40,369 nt of DNA. Source: a virus. Below, in pieces: positions 39,901 to 40,369 of this stretch. Location: IMG/VR virus record IMGVR_UViG_3300046008_001187, positions 1 to 40,369 of that record; one strand, given 5' to 3'. Every line of letters starts with the position of its first letter. Position 1 is the stretch's first letter. The notes beneath the pieces were generated by a model. The model saw only the letters and a program-made list of their open reading frames with translations, made no database searches and was not told the origin of the DNA. The position numbers were made by a program, and so were the translations under genes.

Positions 39901-40369
39901 GTAATAATGACTTGTATTCGCTTTAACTGTGTCACTGATTTGAGGTTTGAAATCGTTTAATTGCGATTTAATCCAGTCTTCATTAAATAAATTTTCTGGA
40001 ATTAGATTTTTTTCTTTGATAAACCAAACGAATAACAAACGGGTTAGCAGTCGAATAAGATTTTTTGCGTTATGTTCTCGGACTTTTTTTGAATCTGCAA
40101 AAACGCTTCCCTTTACTGACTCGATTTGTTCGGCATCAGGAAAATAAACTTCATCTATTGCCCAGAAATACCATTGCGACAATTCTTTATAGAACTGTTT
40201 GTTAAGCATTTTGGTATCTAAAATGGCTTGCCAAGCGTTGTGTAAATCAACAAAATTGGCATCGGCTTTCAAATTCAAATTATCAAATGCTAACTCTTCC
40301 AAAATAGCTACATGAGCAGAGTGAGGTTTGTTGATATGAATATCTTTAAGTAAGGTAACTTTTTCTAAA
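36919..40369 (-). CDS. Eco57I-type DNA methyltransferase / type IIG-like protein, 5' end off window
   Basis: At least 1149 residues are visible. The frame stays open to the right edge through KDIHINKPHSAHVAILEELAF, so the real start lies outside the window, and the TTG at 40302 should not be used. Motif order is N-terminal LLTRLLFVWFIKEKNLIPENL, GSFYTPREIVDYM, motif I DPACGSGAF (about 39093-39119), motif IV NPPY (38425-38436), then a C-terminal TaqI-like target-recognition region ending near YQLDKEPLLDIPVY. This is the gamma-class N6-adenine methyltransferase arrangement of Eco57I-like proteins. No PD-(D/E)XK nuclease is evident in the visible part; one could be in the missing N-terminus. Stop and next start overlap, so it is co-translated with the ATPase. 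Confidence 0.87.
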   Translation of the reverse strand, partial: LEKVTLLKDIHINKPHSAHVAILEELAFDNLNLKADANFVDLHNAWQAILDTKMLNKQFYKELSQWYFWAIDEVYFPDAEQIESVKGSVFADSKKVREHNAKNLIRLLTRLLFVWFIKEKNLIPENLFNEDWIKSQLNDFKPQISDTVKANTSHYYRAILQNLFFASLNRVVKERKFCSPNNQKDTTLMHYQSYFNDSEVFLDLVKNIVPFMNGGLFDCLDKYVLDAEGNPCGDAIVCEDSFSDDSNNQLDVPDYIFFGSYKNVDLSDDLGAKNKAVEVRGLIDILKSYKFTITENTPVEEDIALDPELLGQVFENLLASYTPETKTTARKQTGSFYTPREIVDYMVDESLKAYFKSKLESLNASNLLGDHDLVGISRKTDLFERLEDLFSYTKATPEFSATEKTTLIKAIDTCQILDPACGSGAFPMGVLHKLVFVLTKIDPHNILWKKRQIDRVQDFKLQKRIIETFTDNEVNYSRKLYLIENCIYGVDIQPIAIQISKLRFFISLIVDQRIDRDKPDKNFGVLPLPNLETKFVAANTLIGIENSKSQIDLFHNKDVEILKKDLKEIRHKLFSARNPSKKQKYRDEDKELRKEIVTLLEQHGGENNTVQQLLSWNSYDQNASASFFDVEWMFGESGFDIVIGNPPYIKEYTNKAAFDGLRDSPYYQGKMDLWYLFVCKNLEITKKNTGILTFIATNNWTTNTGASKMRSKVLKETTIEKLLDFGSYMIFESADIQTSVMMFRNDNSNDNYTFDFRRLVGDKLTFNDALDLITKTKSPKNEFLSAKISKNDLDGKSLTFSNNALDNVLSKIQKKSNLHLTKNEVANGIHPHYDYVSKATQSVLGDNFEVGQGIFVLSEKERVDLNLNGKELELIKPYFTTEQLRKWCGKKENKEWIIYTGSTFKDAANIEPYPNIKKHLDQFQSVITSDNKPYGLHRARNEYFFQGEKIIALRKCVGEPIFTYTDFDCYVSATFYVIKSERIDLKYLTAVLNSKLVAFWLKNKGKMQGQNYQLDKEPLLDIPVYKSDENQQQLVSRLVDYILFIKQQPFYTSADLDFAEERLMSNFFENLIDALVYELYFPEELHEAKKQFMSLVVQENLPDLDVIEGDKVSALKQIVRRLTDKNHPLYNNLFFLDSVPVVRIIEGKA

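Noticed and set aside
34299-40369. Assignment of the right-hand operon to DISARM or BREX
   Set aside because: No helicase, DUF1998, PglZ or Lon-like gene is visible, and the ATPase and 418-aa protein do not match the named components; the window ends before the operon does.

Overview
The window reads as an accessory region of a Pseudomonadota chromosome, probably gammaproteobacterial. The support is a tRNA-Lys(UUU) fragment of the enterobacterial/pseudomonad type, an MqsR/MqsA toxin-antitoxin pair and a Mu-family late gene set; I cannot name the genus. Nearly all genes lie on the minus strand, so the region is best read from right to left. By eye the phage genes have moderate G+C, while the block at 34.3-40.4 kb is clearly more A+T-rich, which suggests a separate origin.

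Left edge (1-1.95 kb): the truncated end of a DUF6387-like gene, a complete tyrosine integrase, and 120 bp upstream of the integrase a lone 3' portion of a tRNA-Lys gene (anticodon loop to CCA). This is an integration-site scar at the boundary between two elements. A 70-bp nested inverted repeat lies between the integrase and the tRNA fragment. At 2.15-3.0 kb, on the plus strand, is an MqsRA toxin-antitoxin pair with a putative operator.

Centre (3.0-34.1 kb): the late half of a Mu-related, siphovirus-like prophage. In transcription order it has a Mor/C-family activator; holin, M15 endolysin and ParB-methyltransferase; small terminase; a block of small structural or fibre-like proteins; large terminase; DUF935 portal; a MuF protein carrying a C-terminal ADP-ribosyltransferase-like domain; gpG; a roughly 2 kb cassette of small unknown genes; protease with nested scaffold; lambda-type decoration and capsid proteins; gp36/gp37-like proteins; tail tube; a 1687-aa tape measure; and six tail-tip proteins. 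No MuA/MuB transposase or repressor is present. Two identical-architecture 25-bp dyads lie upstream of the holin and of the protease, matching the positions of the Mu late promoters Plys and PI.

The small-gene cassette at 21.4-23.45 kb lies between the Mu G and Mu I homologues. This is the position used by anti-CRISPR genes in Mu-like Pseudomonas phages. It is bounded by terminator-like hairpins, contains three paralogous winged-helix-like proteins of about 70 aa, has a duplicated leader of about 150 bp, and has GC hairpins between genes. I regard it as the best candidate for an undescribed system.

Right edge (34.3-40.4 kb): a translationally coupled three-gene defence-like operon. It encodes an Eco57I-type DNA methyltransferase or restriction-modification protein (its N-terminus is off the window), an SMC-like ATPase with a C-terminal HEPN/DUF4145-like region, and a 418-aa protein with a possible PLD-like N-terminus and a coiled coil. 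It occupies the place where the early genes of a Mu-like phage would be expected.
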